Source: Campylobacter sp. RM12651
GTDB lineage: Bacteria; Campylobacterota; Campylobacteria; Campylobacterales; Campylobacteraceae
Length of the DNA: 64,000 bases
NCBI RefSeq assembly: GCF_022369475.1
Contig: NZ_CP059600.1
Coordinates: 1,488,001 to 1,552,000, forward strand
Direction: 5' to 3'
This document shows positions 18,125 to 27,478 of this stretch, in pieces. Every line of letters begins with the position of its first letter. The stretch's first letter is position 1. A program made the position numbers and the translations under genes. The notes under the pieces were generated by a model, which saw nothing but the letters and a program-made list of their open reading frames with translations, was not told where the DNA came from and did not search any database.

Positions 18125-19123
18125 TTAATTTTTAGTTATTAAATTGTTTTTTAAATACTCATAAGTTGAATTAGCACAAAGGGATTTTAACTCCTTATTA
18201 TTTAAATAATCCTTATCATTTAAAATAATTTTTCTAATCCTACTTGCACTTATTACTTTTTTATTCATTCTAGCTCTACTGATTTCATAGAATTTGATTT
18301 TAAATTCTTTTAAAATTTCTTTTGCTTTTTGGTTGTAATCTTTTGTTATTTTATCTTTTGGTTCTGTCCCAAAAAATCTCATATTTATCCCTAAAATAGG
18401 TGCTATTTTTGTAGCAAATAATGTAATATCAAGCCTTGAATAAATCTCATTAACATTGGCATTATCCTTTAAAAAATATGTAGGAAAAGTAGCTTTTGAA
18501 ATAATATAATTTTTACTTTCGTGAATTATTATATTTTTATAATCTTTTAATTCATTTCTTACAATCTCAAGCCTTGCTTTTGTATTAAACATACTTAAAT
18601 CTTCGCTTAAAATAAATATATGCAAGATTTCGCAGTGTTTTAAGGCTTTTTGAATTAAATATAAATGCCCTTTACTCATAGGATTTAAATTCATTACAAT
18701 TGAGCCAATTTTTTTTGCTTTTTTATAATGTTTAGCTAGTTCAAATTTATAATTTTCATAATTTAATTTTGTGTTTTCAAATAACGCAACATCTTTTGTA
18801 AGACATAATAAATAAAGCCCTAAACTCTCAAATACTTTTACATTACAAGGCTTTGTAAATATAAAATATTCATTTATATTTAATTCTCTTAATTTATCTG
18901 CAATTTGAGTTAGTAAAGTAGCACTAAAATTATTACCTTGTAAAGATTTATCAATTGCTATACACTTTACAATATTACCGCTTATACAAGCACTTGCTTT
19001 AATCTCTTCATTTTCTTCATAAACTAAAGCATATTCTATATCTTCATCGCATTTTAAATCAAATCTTTTTAAAAATAATTCTAATTTTTCTCTTTCATAA
19101 GCTAATAATAAATATCTAAACAT
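18125..19123 (-). CDS. citC: [Citrate lyase] acetate:ACP ligase CitC
   Basis: This ligase activates citrate lyase by acetylating the CitD thiol with ATP and acetate. Residues ~1-125 form a GNAT-like domain; the rest is a nucleotidyltransferase fold with GSIVMNLNPMSKGHLYLIQKAL (the T/SxGH-type ATP site) and a late ISASRIRKIIL block. Length 332 aa is typical. It starts on the last base of the SDR gene's stop and lies 53 nt before citD. Its presence indicates that the lyase is meant to be functional. Confidence 0.9.
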   Translation of the reverse strand: MFRYLLLAYEREKLELFLKRFDLKCDEDIEYALVYEENEEIKASACISGNIVKCIAIDKSLQGNNFSATLLTQIADKLRELNINEYFIFTKPCNVKVFESLGLYLLCLTKDVALFENTKLNYENYKFELAKHYKKAKKIGSIVMNLNPMSKGHLYLIQKALKHCEILHIFILSEDLSMFNTKARLEIVRNELKDYKNIIIHESKNYIISKATFPTYFLKDNANVNEIYSRLDITLFATKIAPILGINMRFFGTEPKDKITKDYNQKAKEILKEFKIKFYEISRARMNKKVISASRIRKIILNDKDYLNNKELKSLCANSTYEYLKNNLITKN

Positions 19124-20034
19124 TAAAACCTAGCTTCGTGTTCTAATTGATTTTTGCAAATATCTTCTATTGAATACTCTAATTCATATTTTAATAAATT
19201 ACAAGACTTAATTTTATCGCAATGGTCATTTTTTAAAGCTATTGTTATATCTATTTCTTTTTTGCTTAACTTTTCTACTAATTTAATTAGATTTTCTACA
19301 CTTATACTTTCTTTGCTAGCTATTGTAGTGCATATATTTTCTTTGGTTGTATAAAGCTCGCTAGCTACTTTTAAATTAATATTAACAATATCATCAATAT
19401 GTGCGAAATGATAATTCTCATCATAGTTAAAATCACGACCTAATTCAGACTTACCGCAAGCAATTCTTGTGATATTTTTAATAATTGAATAATGTTCAAA
19501 TTCTCCTAAAAATATCTTAGAATAATATCCTGCAATATTGCAATATCTTAAAATTGCATAAGAAAAATCAGGATTGCTTCTAGCATAATCTTGTATCATA
19601 TTTTCAGCTAAGATTTTTGTCTTAACATAAGCATCACAGGTATTTTCCAATCCTACATTAGCAAATATACTTGATGGATATATTAAAGTCTTAACTTTAA
19701 ATTTTTTCATAGCTTTTAATAATTTAAAAAGATTTATGATATTGTTTTCATAAAAAGTTAGATTATCTTTTTTACTAAAATTCTCATTGCTAGTTGCTGC
19801 AAAATGAAATACCATATCAATTTTAAATCTTGACATTACATCTTCTAAAGCTTCGCTATTTGAAATATCAACTTCATAAAAATCAACTTCATAATATTTT
19901 TTTATATTTTTTATAGCTTTTTTATTTTTACCACTTAAATTATCAATTCCAATTACCTTATGCCCAGCTTCTAAAAATCCAGATGCAGTGGCTGAGCCAA
20001 TATATCCTGCAACACCTGTTATTAAAACTACCAC
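19123..20034 (-). CDS. NAD-dependent epimerase/dehydratase (extended SDR, GalE-like)
   Basis: This 303-aa Rossmann enzyme has TGVAGYIGSATASGFLEAGHKVIGIDNLSG at the N-terminus, a catalytic Tyr-x3-Lys (AYVKTK) and YCNIAGYYSK, as in UDP-glucose 4-epimerases. It starts with GTG behind AAGGA. It is shorter than typical GalE (about 330 aa), so the sugar substrate is uncertain. It directly precedes citC with a 1-nt overlap, which is an unusual partner for citrate lyase; it may belong to an unrelated pathway read in the same operon. Confidence 0.75.
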   Translation of the reverse strand: MVVLITGVAGYIGSATASGFLEAGHKVIGIDNLSGKNKKAIKNIKKYYEVDFYEVDISNSEALEDVMSRFKIDMVFHFAATSNENFSKKDNLTFYENNIINLFKLLKAMKKFKVKTLIYPSSIFANVGLENTCDAYVKTKILAENMIQDYARSNPDFSYAILRYCNIAGYYSKIFLGEFEHYSIIKNITRIACGKSELGRDFNYDENYHFAHIDDIVNINLKVASELYTTKENICTTIASKESISVENLIKLVEKLSKKEIDITIALKNDHCDKIKSCNLLKYELEYSIEDICKNQLEHEARF

Positions 20035-20043
20035 TTTACTTCC

Positions 20044-20844
20044 TTAACTTAATTTTTGTTTTAAAATCTCATAAGCTTCATTAATCTCATGAAATTTCTC
20101 TATCCCTGCTCTTAGCTCGCTTTCGCTAAGATTTTTTGTGTTTAACACATCAGGATGATATTTTTTAGCAAGTCTTCTATATGCTGCTTTTACTTCAACT
20201 AAACTAGCATTAGGACTTAATTCTAAAACCTCATAAGGGTCTTTTTTAATTTTATTATTATTTTGTTTGTTATTGTTACCAAAATTTATAAATTGTGCAA
20301 ATTCTTGTGTAACGCCAAAAATCTCTGCAATTTCTTTTAACGCAAAAATCTTTTTTTCACTAAAGCCATCAATACTCGCACAATAAAGCAAACTTTGCAT
20401 AATATTAAGCTTTTCATTTTTGCTTAAAATAAAATTATTTTTAAGCTCTTGTGCAACTATTCTATAATTTTCTGGATTTTCTTTAGCTTCTTTAAAAACC
20501 TTTTTTAATCTCTCACGCTCAACTAAATTATAAGAATTATTATCTAGTATTAATTTTATAAATTCAGCTTCTTTAGGCGAAATTACTCCATCAAGTTTAG
20601 CTATTTTTGCAATAAGTGCGACTAGGTATTCAGCATATCCGCCTTTCATTTTAGTAAATTGATTATTTAAAATATTTCCTTTAAAAAATAAAGGTAATAA
20701 AATTGCTCCAATAAGCCCTAAAATCGCCGTTAAAATAGTCCCTAATATTATCGCAAAAAATGATATTATGGTTCTAATAATACCCTTACCTGTAATAAAT
20801 CCTATAATTGCTAAAATTATTATTAATAATAAAAATATATTCAA
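20044..20844 (-). CDS. djlA: DjlA-like membrane-anchored J-domain protein
   Basis: This co-chaperone would recruit DnaK at the inner membrane. The 266-aa protein has two hydrophobic N-terminal segments (about residues 3-55), a TerB-like helical domain (about 70-190; acidic metal-site pattern [13 protein letters not shown] and SIDGFSEKK), an Asn/Lys linker, and a J domain. The catalytic His-Pro-Asp is at 230-232 in KKYHPDVLN. It overlaps the upstream TM2 gene by 4 nt (ATGA). Confidence 0.82.
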   Translation of the reverse strand: MNIFLLLIIILAIIGFITGKGIIRTIISFFAIILGTILTAILGLIGAILLPLFFKGNILNNQFTKMKGGYAEYLVALIAKIAKLDGVISPKEAEFIKLILDNNSYNLVERERLKKVFKEAKENPENYRIVAQELKNNFILSKNEKLNIMQSLLYCASIDGFSEKKIFALKEIAEIFGVTQEFAQFINFGNNNKQNNNKIKKDPYEVLELSPNASLVEVKAAYRRLAKKYHPDVLNTKNLSESELRAGIEKFHEINEAYEILKQKLS

Positions 20845-21308
20845 TTTTCTTCCTTTATAACACTTAAAATCTTTTGAAAATTATCCTTTTTTATCCCACG
20901 ATAGACTAAAAACCAATCTAATATAACCCAAATAATAAATATAAACCATATTAAAATAAAAGAAAAAGCAACTATATTTAAATATATTTTTGATTGCAAA
21001 ATAAATGGAGGTGGCGGTGCATCAGGTCCAGAATAAAAAAGCATTGCAAGTGGAATATGTAAAACAAATAATAAACAAAAATGAGAAATAAAAAACAAAA
21101 TAAACTTAATAAATCCTAAAAATCCATCTCCTTTATAAAATCTATCAGCTCCTAAAATACCAAAAAATATCCCTAATATTAGTCCTATTTTTGGTTCTTT
21201 TAGTTTTATTTCACTAAGCTTATTTATATCAATTTGCTTATCTTCTAAGCTAAGCAAATTGATATCTTTAATTTTGTTATTTAAAAATAGTTTTTGGGCT
21301 GTATCCAC
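20841..21308 (-). CDS. TM2-domain membrane protein
   Basis: This 155-aa protein has the TM2 signature of two membrane helices joined by a short turn: [34 protein letters not shown] third hydrophobic segment ([21 protein letters not shown]) follows. TM2 proteins have no established enzymatic role. It lies between prfB and the djlA-like gene and is coupled to the latter by a 4-nt overlap. Confidence 0.7.
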   Translation of the reverse strand: MDTAQKLFLNNKIKDINLLSLEDKQIDINKLSEIKLKEPKIGLILGIFFGILGADRFYKGDGFLGFIKFILFFISHFCLLFVLHIPLAMLFYSGPDAPPPPFILQSKIYLNIVAFSFILIWFIFIIWVILDWFLVYRGIKKDNFQKILSVIKEEN

Positions 21309-21335
21309 GATAATCCTTTATGTTTATCACAATAA

Positions 21336-22442
21336 TCAATCTTCGCTACTATCCTTTTGAGCAATTAATACACCTTCTATCATTTTTTTAATATCGCCAT
21401 CAAGTATCGCATCAACTTGGCTAAATGCCTCATTGCTTCTAGCGTCTTTTACTTGCTGATAAGGAGCTAAAACATATGAGCGAATTTGATGCCCGAAACT
21501 ATTTTCGCCAACTCCTCCCGTATCTTTTCCATCGTTTAATTTCTCCATTTCAAGTTCATATAATCTTGAACGAAGCATTTTATAAGCTGTGGCTTTGTTT
21601 TTATGCTGACTTCTATCGTTTTGGCATTGCACTACAATTCCTGTTGGAATATGAGTAATTCTTACCGCACTTTCTGTCTTATTTACATGCTGACCACCTG
21701 CACCACTTGCTCTATAATAATCAATTCTTATATCTTTTTCTTCAATTTCAATTTCTATATCATCATCAATTTCAGGTGCAACGATTACGCTACAAAAACT
21801 CGTATGGCGTCTTGCATTGCTATCAAATGGGCTAATTCTTACAAGTCTATGAACCCCGTGTTCAGCCTTAAAATACCCATAAGCATTAAGCCCACGAGCA
21901 ACAAAGCTAACATCTTTTATCCCTGCTTCATCGCCTTCTTGATAATCTAGTGTTTCAACTTTAAAGCCTTCTCTTTCACAAAATCTCAAATACATTCTAT
22001 AAACAATACTCGCCCAATCATTACTCTCCGTTCCACCTGCTCCTGGGTGAATATTAATAATTGCGTTTTTAGTATCATTTTCCCCACTTAAAAGCATTGA
22101 TATTTCAAGACTTTTAATAGTTTCTTCTAAATTAGGACTATCTATAAATAAAGCTTCTAAAGTCTCATAATCATTTTCTTTCACCGCAAGTTCAAACAAC
22201 TCGCTAGTGCCTACTAATTCACTATTTGCAATTTCATATTTTGATACTAATTGATTTAATTTAGTTTTTTCTTTACCAAGCTCGGCTGCTCTTTTTGCAT
22301 CAGCCCATAATGCTGGGTCTTCTTGCTCTTTTTCTATTTCTTTTATTCTTTCTTTTGCCTCGTTTGGTTTGATTATTTTTTCTATATTGTCAAGTTTTAT
22401 TTGTAATTCTTTTAATAATTCACTAAATTCATAATTATCCAA
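21336..22442 (-). CDS. prfB: Peptide chain release factor 2
   Basis: RF2 ends translation at UGA and UAA. The 368-aa frame has the codon-recognition tripeptide SPF (204-206) and the peptidyl-transferase motif GGQ (249-251, [16 protein letters not shown]). It appears to start at TTG, six bases after GGAG. Unlike E. coli, the frame is uninterrupted, so there is no programmed +1 frameshift. It is divergent from rimO. Confidence 0.93.
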   Translation of the reverse strand: MDNYEFSELLKELQIKLDNIEKIIKPNEAKERIKEIEKEQEDPALWADAKRAAELGKEKTKLNQLVSKYEIANSELVGTSELFELAVKENDYETLEALFIDSPNLEETIKSLEISMLLSGENDTKNAIINIHPGAGGTESNDWASIVYRMYLRFCEREGFKVETLDYQEGDEAGIKDVSFVARGLNAYGYFKAEHGVHRLVRISPFDSNARRHTSFCSVIVAPEIDDDIEIEIEEKDIRIDYYRASGAGGQHVNKTESAVRITHIPTGIVVQCQNDRSQHKNKATAYKMLRSRLYELEMEKLNDGKDTGGVGENSFGHQIRSYVLAPYQQVKDARSNEAFSQVDAILDGDIKKMIEGVLIAQKDSSED

Positions 22443-22522
22443 ATTTTGCTCCGTAGTTGTATTTTAAAGGCAAATCTTAGCTAAAATTTATTAAGATAAT
22501 AGCTTTTTTAAAAGGAATTTAA

Positions 22523-23836
22523 ATGAAATTATTTTTACAAAGTTTAGGCTGTAATAAAAACTTAGTTGATAGTGAAATTATGCTAGGTCGCTTAAAAGAA
22601 TATGAAATTACTAATGAAGCAAGTGAAGCTGATGTATTGATAGTAAATACTTGTGGCTTTATAAAAAGTGCAAAAATTGAAAGTATTAATGCTATTTTAG
22701 AACTACACGAAATTAGAAAAAAAGGCTCAATTTTAGTAGTAACTGGCTGCTTAATGCAAAGATACAAAGATGAATTGGTTAAAGAATTGCCCGAAGTTGA
22801 TTTATTTGCAGGAGTTAGCGAGTATGCAAAAATTGATGAATTAATAGCAAGTCGTGAAAGTAGATTTAGAGATTTTGTATATTTACAAGACGCAAATACT
22901 CAAAGAGTAATAACAGGCTCAAATACTCACGCTTATATAAAAATCGCTGAAGGTTGCAATCAAACCTGTAGCTTTTGTGCTATTCCTACATTTAAAGGCA
23001 AGTTAAAATCTCGCCCAATAGATGATGTAGTAGCTGAAGTTAAAGGCTTAGTTGCTAGGGGATTTTATGATTTTTCATTCATTGCTCAAGATACAAGCTC
23101 TTATTTAAAAGACTTAAAAATTAGCGATGGTTTAGAGAATTTAATTTCAGAAATTGAAAAAATTGAAGGCATAAAGGCTGCTAGAATTTTATACCTATAT
23201 CCAAGCTCAATTAAGCCTAGTTTAATTACTAAAATAATTAATTCAAAAGTATTTGTGAATTATTTTGATATGCCACTTCAACACTCAAGCGATAAATTAT
23301 TAAAAATTATGAAGCGTGGCTATGATAAGGCTAAGGCTATTAACTTTTTAGAGCAAATGAGAGCAGCTCCTAATAGCTTTTTAAGAACTGGTTTTATCGT
23401 AGGACACCCAGGAGAAAGTGAAGAAGATTTTGAAGATTTATGCGAGTTTATTAAAGAATTTGATTTTGATAGAATTAGCGTATTTGCTTATTCAAAAGAA
23501 GAAGATACCGCCGCTTACTCAATGCAACAAATCAATGCAAATACTATTAAAAGTAGGCTAAAAAAGATTGAAAAAATCGTAGACGCTAAAATCAATGCAA
23601 GTTTTGAAAAAATGCTAAATCAAGAAATAATAGCAAGTTGTTTAGGAGAATCTAGCGAAGGCGAGTTTTTTATAGGTGCTAAGCCGCTTTTATTTGATAG
23701 AGATATAGATGGAGAAATCTTAATAAATGAAAGTGAAATAGGAGAGCTAAAAGTGGGTGATTTAATAGTTTGTAAAATCACTCAAGTGCATGAAAAAACA
23801 CTAATAGCAACTGCAATTAGACGCTATGAGAATTGA
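22523..23836 (+). CDS. rimO: Ribosomal protein S12 methylthiotransferase RimO
   Basis: This radical-SAM enzyme methylthiolates an Asp of ribosomal protein S12. The N-terminal cluster cysteines are Cys10, Cys44 and Cys76; the radical-SAM cluster is Cys145-x3-Cys149-x2-Cys152 ([12 protein letters not shown]). A C-terminal TRAM-like domain ends the 437-aa protein. AAGGA precedes the ATG. It overlaps tilS by 11 nt, so the pair is co-transcribed. Confidence 0.93.
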   Translation: MKLFLQSLGCNKNLVDSEIMLGRLKEYEITNEASEADVLIVNTCGFIKSAKIESINAILELHEIRKKGSILVVTGCLMQRYKDELVKELPEVDLFAGVSEYAKIDELIASRESRFRDFVYLQDANTQRVITGSNTHAYIKIAEGCNQTCSFCAIPTFKGKLKSRPIDDVVAEVKGLVARGFYDFSFIAQDTSSYLKDLKISDGLENLISEIEKIEGIKAARILYLYPSSIKPSLITKIINSKVFVNYFDMPLQHSSDKLLKIMKRGYDKAKAINFLEQMRAAPNSFLRTGFIVGHPGESEEDFEDLCEFIKEFDFDRISVFAYSKEEDTAAYSMQQINANTIKSRLKKIEKIVDAKINASFEKMLNQEIIASCLGESSEGEFFIGAKPLLFDRDIDGEILINESEIGELKVGDLIVCKITQVHEKTLIATAIRRYEN

Positions 23837-24824
23837 ATATTTAGAAGAGCTAAAAGGTAAAAAAAACCTTTTAGCATTTTCACACGGGACTGATAGCACG
23901 GCACTTTTTTATGCACTTTTAGAACTTTGTGAGTTTGATTTATGCCTTGTGAATTATCAGACTAGAATTAATTCAAATAACGAAGAGCAAAGCGCTATAA
24001 AATTAGCAAAAGCTCATAATAAAAAAATCTTTACTAAAAAAGTAAATCTTGATAATAATAATTTTGAAAGCAATGCTAGAAAATATAGATATGACTTTTT
24101 TGATGAATTAATGCAAGATTATGATAATTTAATAGTAGCTCATAATTTAAATGATAGGTTTGAGTGGTTTTTAATGCAAATTACAAAAGGTGCGGGATTA
24201 TGCAATCTATTGGGTTTTAACGGGATTGATACAAGGAAAAATTACAAAATAATTCGCCCATTAATCAATACTAGCAAAGATGAAATTATGCTGTATTTAA
24301 ATGAGAATAGTTATGAATATTTTCAAGATGAAAGTAATTTTAATACCAAATATAAAAGAAACGAAATTAGATTAAATTATGCAAATGATTTTATAAAACA
24401 CTACGCAAATGGCATAAGAAATACTTTAAAATATTTAGAATTTGATAAGAGTAAAATATGTAAAGATAGCTTGGTTTATAAAGGAATTTATTTTTGTAAA
24501 GATGAAAATTCTTTAGATAAAGCTATTAAAAAACTAGGTTTTGTAAGCTCATCAAAGCAAAAATTAGAGCTAAAAAACCAGCTAAATAAAAACAACGAAG
24601 CCGAGCTTTATTTTAGGACTGATTGTGTTTGTGTTTGCTTTTATAAAGGATTTTTTATGGTTTTTTTAAAGGCTATTACAAAGCTTAGTAAAGAGCAAAA
24701 AGACGCTTATAGACTAGCAAAAGTGCCAAAAAATCTTAGATTTTTCCTAGCGTTAAATAATATAAAACTAAATGAATTAATAAATCTTACAAAAAACCTA
24801 AAATCAACTCATAATAATTATTGA
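23826..24824 (+). CDS. tilS: tRNA(Ile)-lysidine synthase TilS
   Basis: TilS converts C34 of tRNA-Ile(CAU) to lysidine, needed to read AUA codons, which should be frequent in such an AT-rich genome. The PP-loop reads SHGTDST (residues 19-25) in place of the common SGGx[26 protein letters not shown] and [13 protein letters not shown] are typical TilS blocks. The 332-aa length lacks the long C-terminal domains of E. coli TilS, as is usual in epsilonproteobacteria. Confidence 0.88.
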   Translation: MRIEYLEELKGKKNLLAFSHGTDSTALFYALLELCEFDLCLVNYQTRINSNNEEQSAIKLAKAHNKKIFTKKVNLDNNNFESNARKYRYDFFDELMQDYDNLIVAHNLNDRFEWFLMQITKGAGLCNLLGFNGIDTRKNYKIIRPLINTSKDEIMLYLNENSYEYFQDESNFNTKYKRNEIRLNYANDFIKHYANGIRNTLKYLEFDKSKICKDSLVYKGIYFCKDENSLDKAIKKLGFVSSSKQKLELKNQLNKNNEAELYFRTDCVCVCFYKGFFMVFLKAITKLSKEQKDAYRLAKVPKNLRFFLALNNIKLNELINLTKNLKSTHNNY

Positions 24825-24838
24825 TATTTGATTTTAGG
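24797..24838 (+). terminator. Terminator overlapping the tilS stop
   Basis: An 11-bp inverted repeat (CCTAAAATCAA/TTGATTTTAGG) flanks a 20-nt loop that contains the tilS stop codon. A T-rich stretch (TTTCTTTTTA) follows. The remaining ~240 bases to 25079 hold no ORF or RNA I can recognise. Confidence 0.65.
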
Positions 24839-25079
24839 AATTTCTTTTTATGTAAAGATTAAATATTTAAAATAATGATTTAATACTTAATTTGCTGATT
24901 TTATAGTAATTTTTACTAAAACCAATAACTACAATTTTAATCATTTTTAAAATATAAATAAAAAATATTTAATTTACTTCAAGCAAATTTGTTGTTTTAT
25001 AGTAACTCTTCTTTATTTTTAAATTATATTTTTTCATAAAATCTTTTTTAATAAATTGAAATTCCTGTTTTAAATTCCC

Positions 25080-26378
25080 TTAATATTCATCAAAATATAT
25101 AATATCAGTATCTTCATCGTAGTTTTTATAGTATTCTAAATAAAAATCAGGCAAGGTTTTTAAACTTTCACACCCATCAAACATCTCATACATATTCTCA
25201 ACACTATTTGTGTATAAATTAATAAATTTATCAAAACTCGTGCAATCTTTAAACATCTCGCTCATATCCACTACATTTTTTGTATCAAAATCTACATATT
25301 GATTAAAACTAGAACATTTAGCAAACATCGCATTCATATTTACTACATTTTTTGTGTCAAAATCAAGCTCTTGATTAAATTTAGAACAACCCGCAAACAT
25401 AGCACTCATATCTTTTACATTGCTTGTATTAAAATCAAGCTTTTGATTAAATTCTTTACAATCATAAAACATACAATTCATATCTTCTACATTTTTGGTA
25501 TCAAAACTAAGCTTTTCATTAAAACTAGCACAGCCCATAAACATACAGCTCATATCTTTTACCTTACTAGTATTAAAATTTAAAGCTTGATTAAAGCTTT
25601 TGCAATTCCAAAACATAGACTCCATATTCATTACACTACTTGTATCAAACTCTAGCAAATGATTAAAATTCTCGTAATTAACAAACATTTGGCTCATTTC
25701 TTTTACATTTTTGGTATCAAAACTAAGCTCTTGATTAAATTTCTTACAATAAGAAAACATTTGACTCATATCTATTACATTTTTGGTATCAAAACTAAGC
25801 TCTTGATTAAATTTCTTACAATAAGAAAACATTTGACTCATATCTATTACATTTTTGGTGTCAAAATTAAGTTCTTGATTGAAATTCTTACAACCATAAA
25901 ACATTTTACTCATATTTTCCACATTGCTTGTATTAAAATCAAGCTCTTGATTAAACTCATAACAATTATAAAACATATAATTCATATCTTCTACTTTGCT
26001 AGTATTAAAGCGAATCGCTTGATTTAGCTTTTCACATCCATAAAACATTCCCTCCATACTGATTACATTTTTTGTATCAAATTTTAGCTCTTGATTAAAA
26101 TTACTGCACCGTGCAAACATTGCTGCCATATCTTTTACTTTACTTGTATTAAATTCAAGCTTTTCATTTAGATTAGTGCATCTTAAAAACATTTGTTTCA
26201 TGCTTACTACATTGCTAGTATCCCACTCGTTTATACCACTAAAATCAGTCCTTTTACTGTCTTCAAAAAGCCTACTCATATCGGTAATTAAACTTGTATC
26301 AATATCACCTAGATAAATGCTTTCATCTTTGATTAATTCTTTTAATTCTTCTTTTGTGCTTGGCTTGTATTTTTTCAT
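25080..26378 (-). CDS. DUF285 (BspA-like) repeat protein, 16 repeats, no signal peptide
   Basis: The 432-aa protein starts with a ~50-residue header (KPSTKEELKELIKDESIYLGDIDTSLI) shared with two other island proteins. About 16 leucine-rich-like units of 24 residues follow, each with an MxxMF core and an F-N-T/D-S/K-V pattern. Homologues are usually named BspA surface proteins, but there is no signal peptide or membrane segment, so this one should be cytoplasmic. The start overlaps the previous gene by 4 nt (ATGA) with AAGGAG upstream. Two adjacent repeats are identical in DNA. A scaffold or recognition role is inferred. Confidence 0.8.
   Translation of the reverse strand: MKKYKPSTKEELKELIKDESIYLGDIDTSLITDMSRLFEDSKRTDFSGINEWDTSNVVSMKQMFLRCTNLNEKLEFNTSKVKDMAAMFARCSNFNQELKFDTKNVISMEGMFYGCEKLNQAIRFNTSKVEDMNYMFYNCYEFNQELDFNTSNVENMSKMFYGCKNFNQELNFDTKNVIDMSQMFSYCKKFNQELSFDTKNVIDMSQMFSYCKKFNQELSFDTKNVKEMSQMFVNYENFNHLLEFDTSSVMNMESMFWNCKSFNQALNFNTSKVKDMSCMFMGCASFNEKLSFDTKNVEDMNCMFYDCKEFNQKLDFNTSNVKDMSAMFAGCSKFNQELDFDTKNVVNMNAMFAKCSSFNQYVDFDTKNVVDMSEMFKDCTSFDKFINLYTNSVENMYEMFDGCESLKTLPDFYLEYYKNYDEDTDIIYFDEY
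25703..25859 (-). repeat. Perfect 72-bp tandem duplication within the DUF285 gene
   Basis: Bases 25703-25774 recur exactly at 25775-25846, and the match runs on to about 25859. The unit encodes one 24-residue repeat. Neighbouring units are only similar, so this copy is recent and the repeat number may vary between strains. Confidence 0.9.
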
Positions 26379-27265
26379 ATTCTTTCTCCTTTAAAATCTA
26401 AATAAAACTTAGGCAAAGTTTCTAAACTCTCGCATTCAGCAAACATCGCATTCATATTTACTACATTGCTAGTATTAAAATCTAGCTCTTGGTTAAAATT
26501 ACTTATAAAAAACATCCCTCTCATATCCCTTACATTGCTAGTATTAAACGAAAGTTTGTTATTAAAATTACAACAAGCAAACATAAAGCTCATATCAACT
26601 ACACAAGATGTATCAAAACTAAGCTCTTCATTAAAGCCATAACAACGCAAAAACATACAACTCATATTTACTACATTACTAGTATCCCAATCATTTATCC
26701 CGCTAAAATCAGTCCTTTTGCTATCATAAAAAAGCCCACTCATATCAGCGATAAGGCTTGTATCAATGTCACCTAGATAAATGCTCTCATCATTTACTAG
26801 TTCTTTTAATTCTTCTTTTGTGCTTGGCTTTAGAGTGTTTTTGTTAGAAATTTTACGTTTTACTAAAGGCTCTTTTGGACTTAAAACTAATATTTTAAAA
26901 TCACTACCCAAGCAAGGATCAAAAAAGCATCTTTCATCATCTTTTAATCTACATTGCAATTCATCCACTGCTTCGACGTATTTAGCAAAACTATAATCCT
27001 CTGGAAGTTCTGTGCATATAATGCAAGCATTTTCTAATTTTATTGCGTCGTAATTATCATATATTTTTAATACCCCGCTTTTTATACTCTCAAGCATGTC
27101 ATCAAAATTATGATAAAAAGTATCTCCTATACCCCAACTTATAAAATCTTTTAACTGAATATTGCAAATAATCTTTAAAACAACGCTTTCTTCTACAAAC
27201 AAGCCTTCTTTGGTATATGCTTGGTTTAATTTATCTCCATATGTTTCTTTTATGATTTTTAGCAT
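26375..27265 (-). CDS. Island protein: unique N-terminal domain plus five DUF285 repeats
   Basis: This 296-aa protein has two parts. Residues 1 to ~140 form a domain not recognised by name; its second half (GVLKIYDNYDAI through DFKILVLSPKE) resembles the C-terminal ends of the 132-aa and 586-aa proteins of the same island. From ~143 the shared DUF285 header appears (KPSTKEELKELVNDE), followed by about five MxxMF repeats. There is no signal peptide. It begins its own transcription unit from a promoter nearly identical to that of the 586-aa gene, and is coupled to the 432-aa gene by a 4-nt overlap. Confidence 0.75.
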   Translation of the reverse strand: MLKIIKETYGDKLNQAYTKEGLFVEESVVLKIICNIQLKDFISWGIGDTFYHNFDDMLESIKSGVLKIYDNYDAIKLENACIICTELPEDYSFAKYVEAVDELQCRLKDDERCFFDPCLGSDFKILVLSPKEPLVKRKISNKNTLKPSTKEELKELVNDESIYLGDIDTSLIADMSGLFYDSKRTDFSGINDWDTSNVVNMSCMFLRCYGFNEELSFDTSCVVDMSFMFACCNFNNKLSFNTSNVRDMRGMFFISNFNQELDFNTSNVVNMNAMFAECESLETLPKFYLDFKGERI

Positions 27266-27288
27266 TTTTTCTCCTTTAATTTTATTGT

Positions 27289-27326
27289 AGTTATACCATA
27301 AGCGTATGCTAAAATCTGTCCATATA
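27289..27326 (-). promoter_or_regulatory. Island promoter/operator element A
   Basis: On the minus strand this reads TATATGGACA, 15 nt, TTATGGTATAACT, ending 23 nt before the 296-aa gene start. The same two boxes with the same spacing occur before the 586-aa gene. TGGACA resembles a -35 (TTGACA) and TATGGT a -10 at 16-nt spacing. TTAT-GGT-ATAA is a small inverted repeat that may be an operator. Confidence 0.6.
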
Positions 27327-27437
27327 AAAATATTTTGAAAATATTTGGAATTTAAATTCGGAATTTCATTTTAAATTTAGTCTTGGAATTTTTACTTTCA
27401 CTCTCGTAAAATCATTTAATTTAGATTAAAATACACG

Positions 27438-27470
27438 AAATAAATTCATCTCGTGCATTTGAATTTATTT
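27438..27470. terminator. Hairpin after the DUF262-DUF1524 gene
   Basis: An 11-bp inverted repeat (AAATAAATTCA/TGAATTTATTT) with an 11-nt loop starts 8 nt beyond the stop of the second DUF262 gene. It is weak and AT-only, but it separates the two transcription units of the island. Confidence 0.4.
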
Positions 27471-27478
27471 TATGTATT

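Noticed and set aside
21336-22442. Programmed +1 frameshift in prfB
   Set aside because: The RF2 frame is continuous from its TTG start; no early in-frame UGA is present.
24825-25079. Small gene or RNA between tilS and the island
   Set aside because: Apart from the tilS terminator only low-complexity AT-rich sequence was seen, with no ORF with a ribosome-binding site.
25703-25859. Possible CRISPR array from regularly spaced repeats
   Set aside because: The repeats are contiguous coding units with no unique spacers and keep one reading frame.
25299-26776. Plus-strand ORFs opposite the DUF285 genes (MIKTRTF.., MIKILVIN.., MVKITYK..)
   Set aside because: They are periodic antisense images of the 72-bp repeats, with no Shine-Dalgarno and no sensible protein features.
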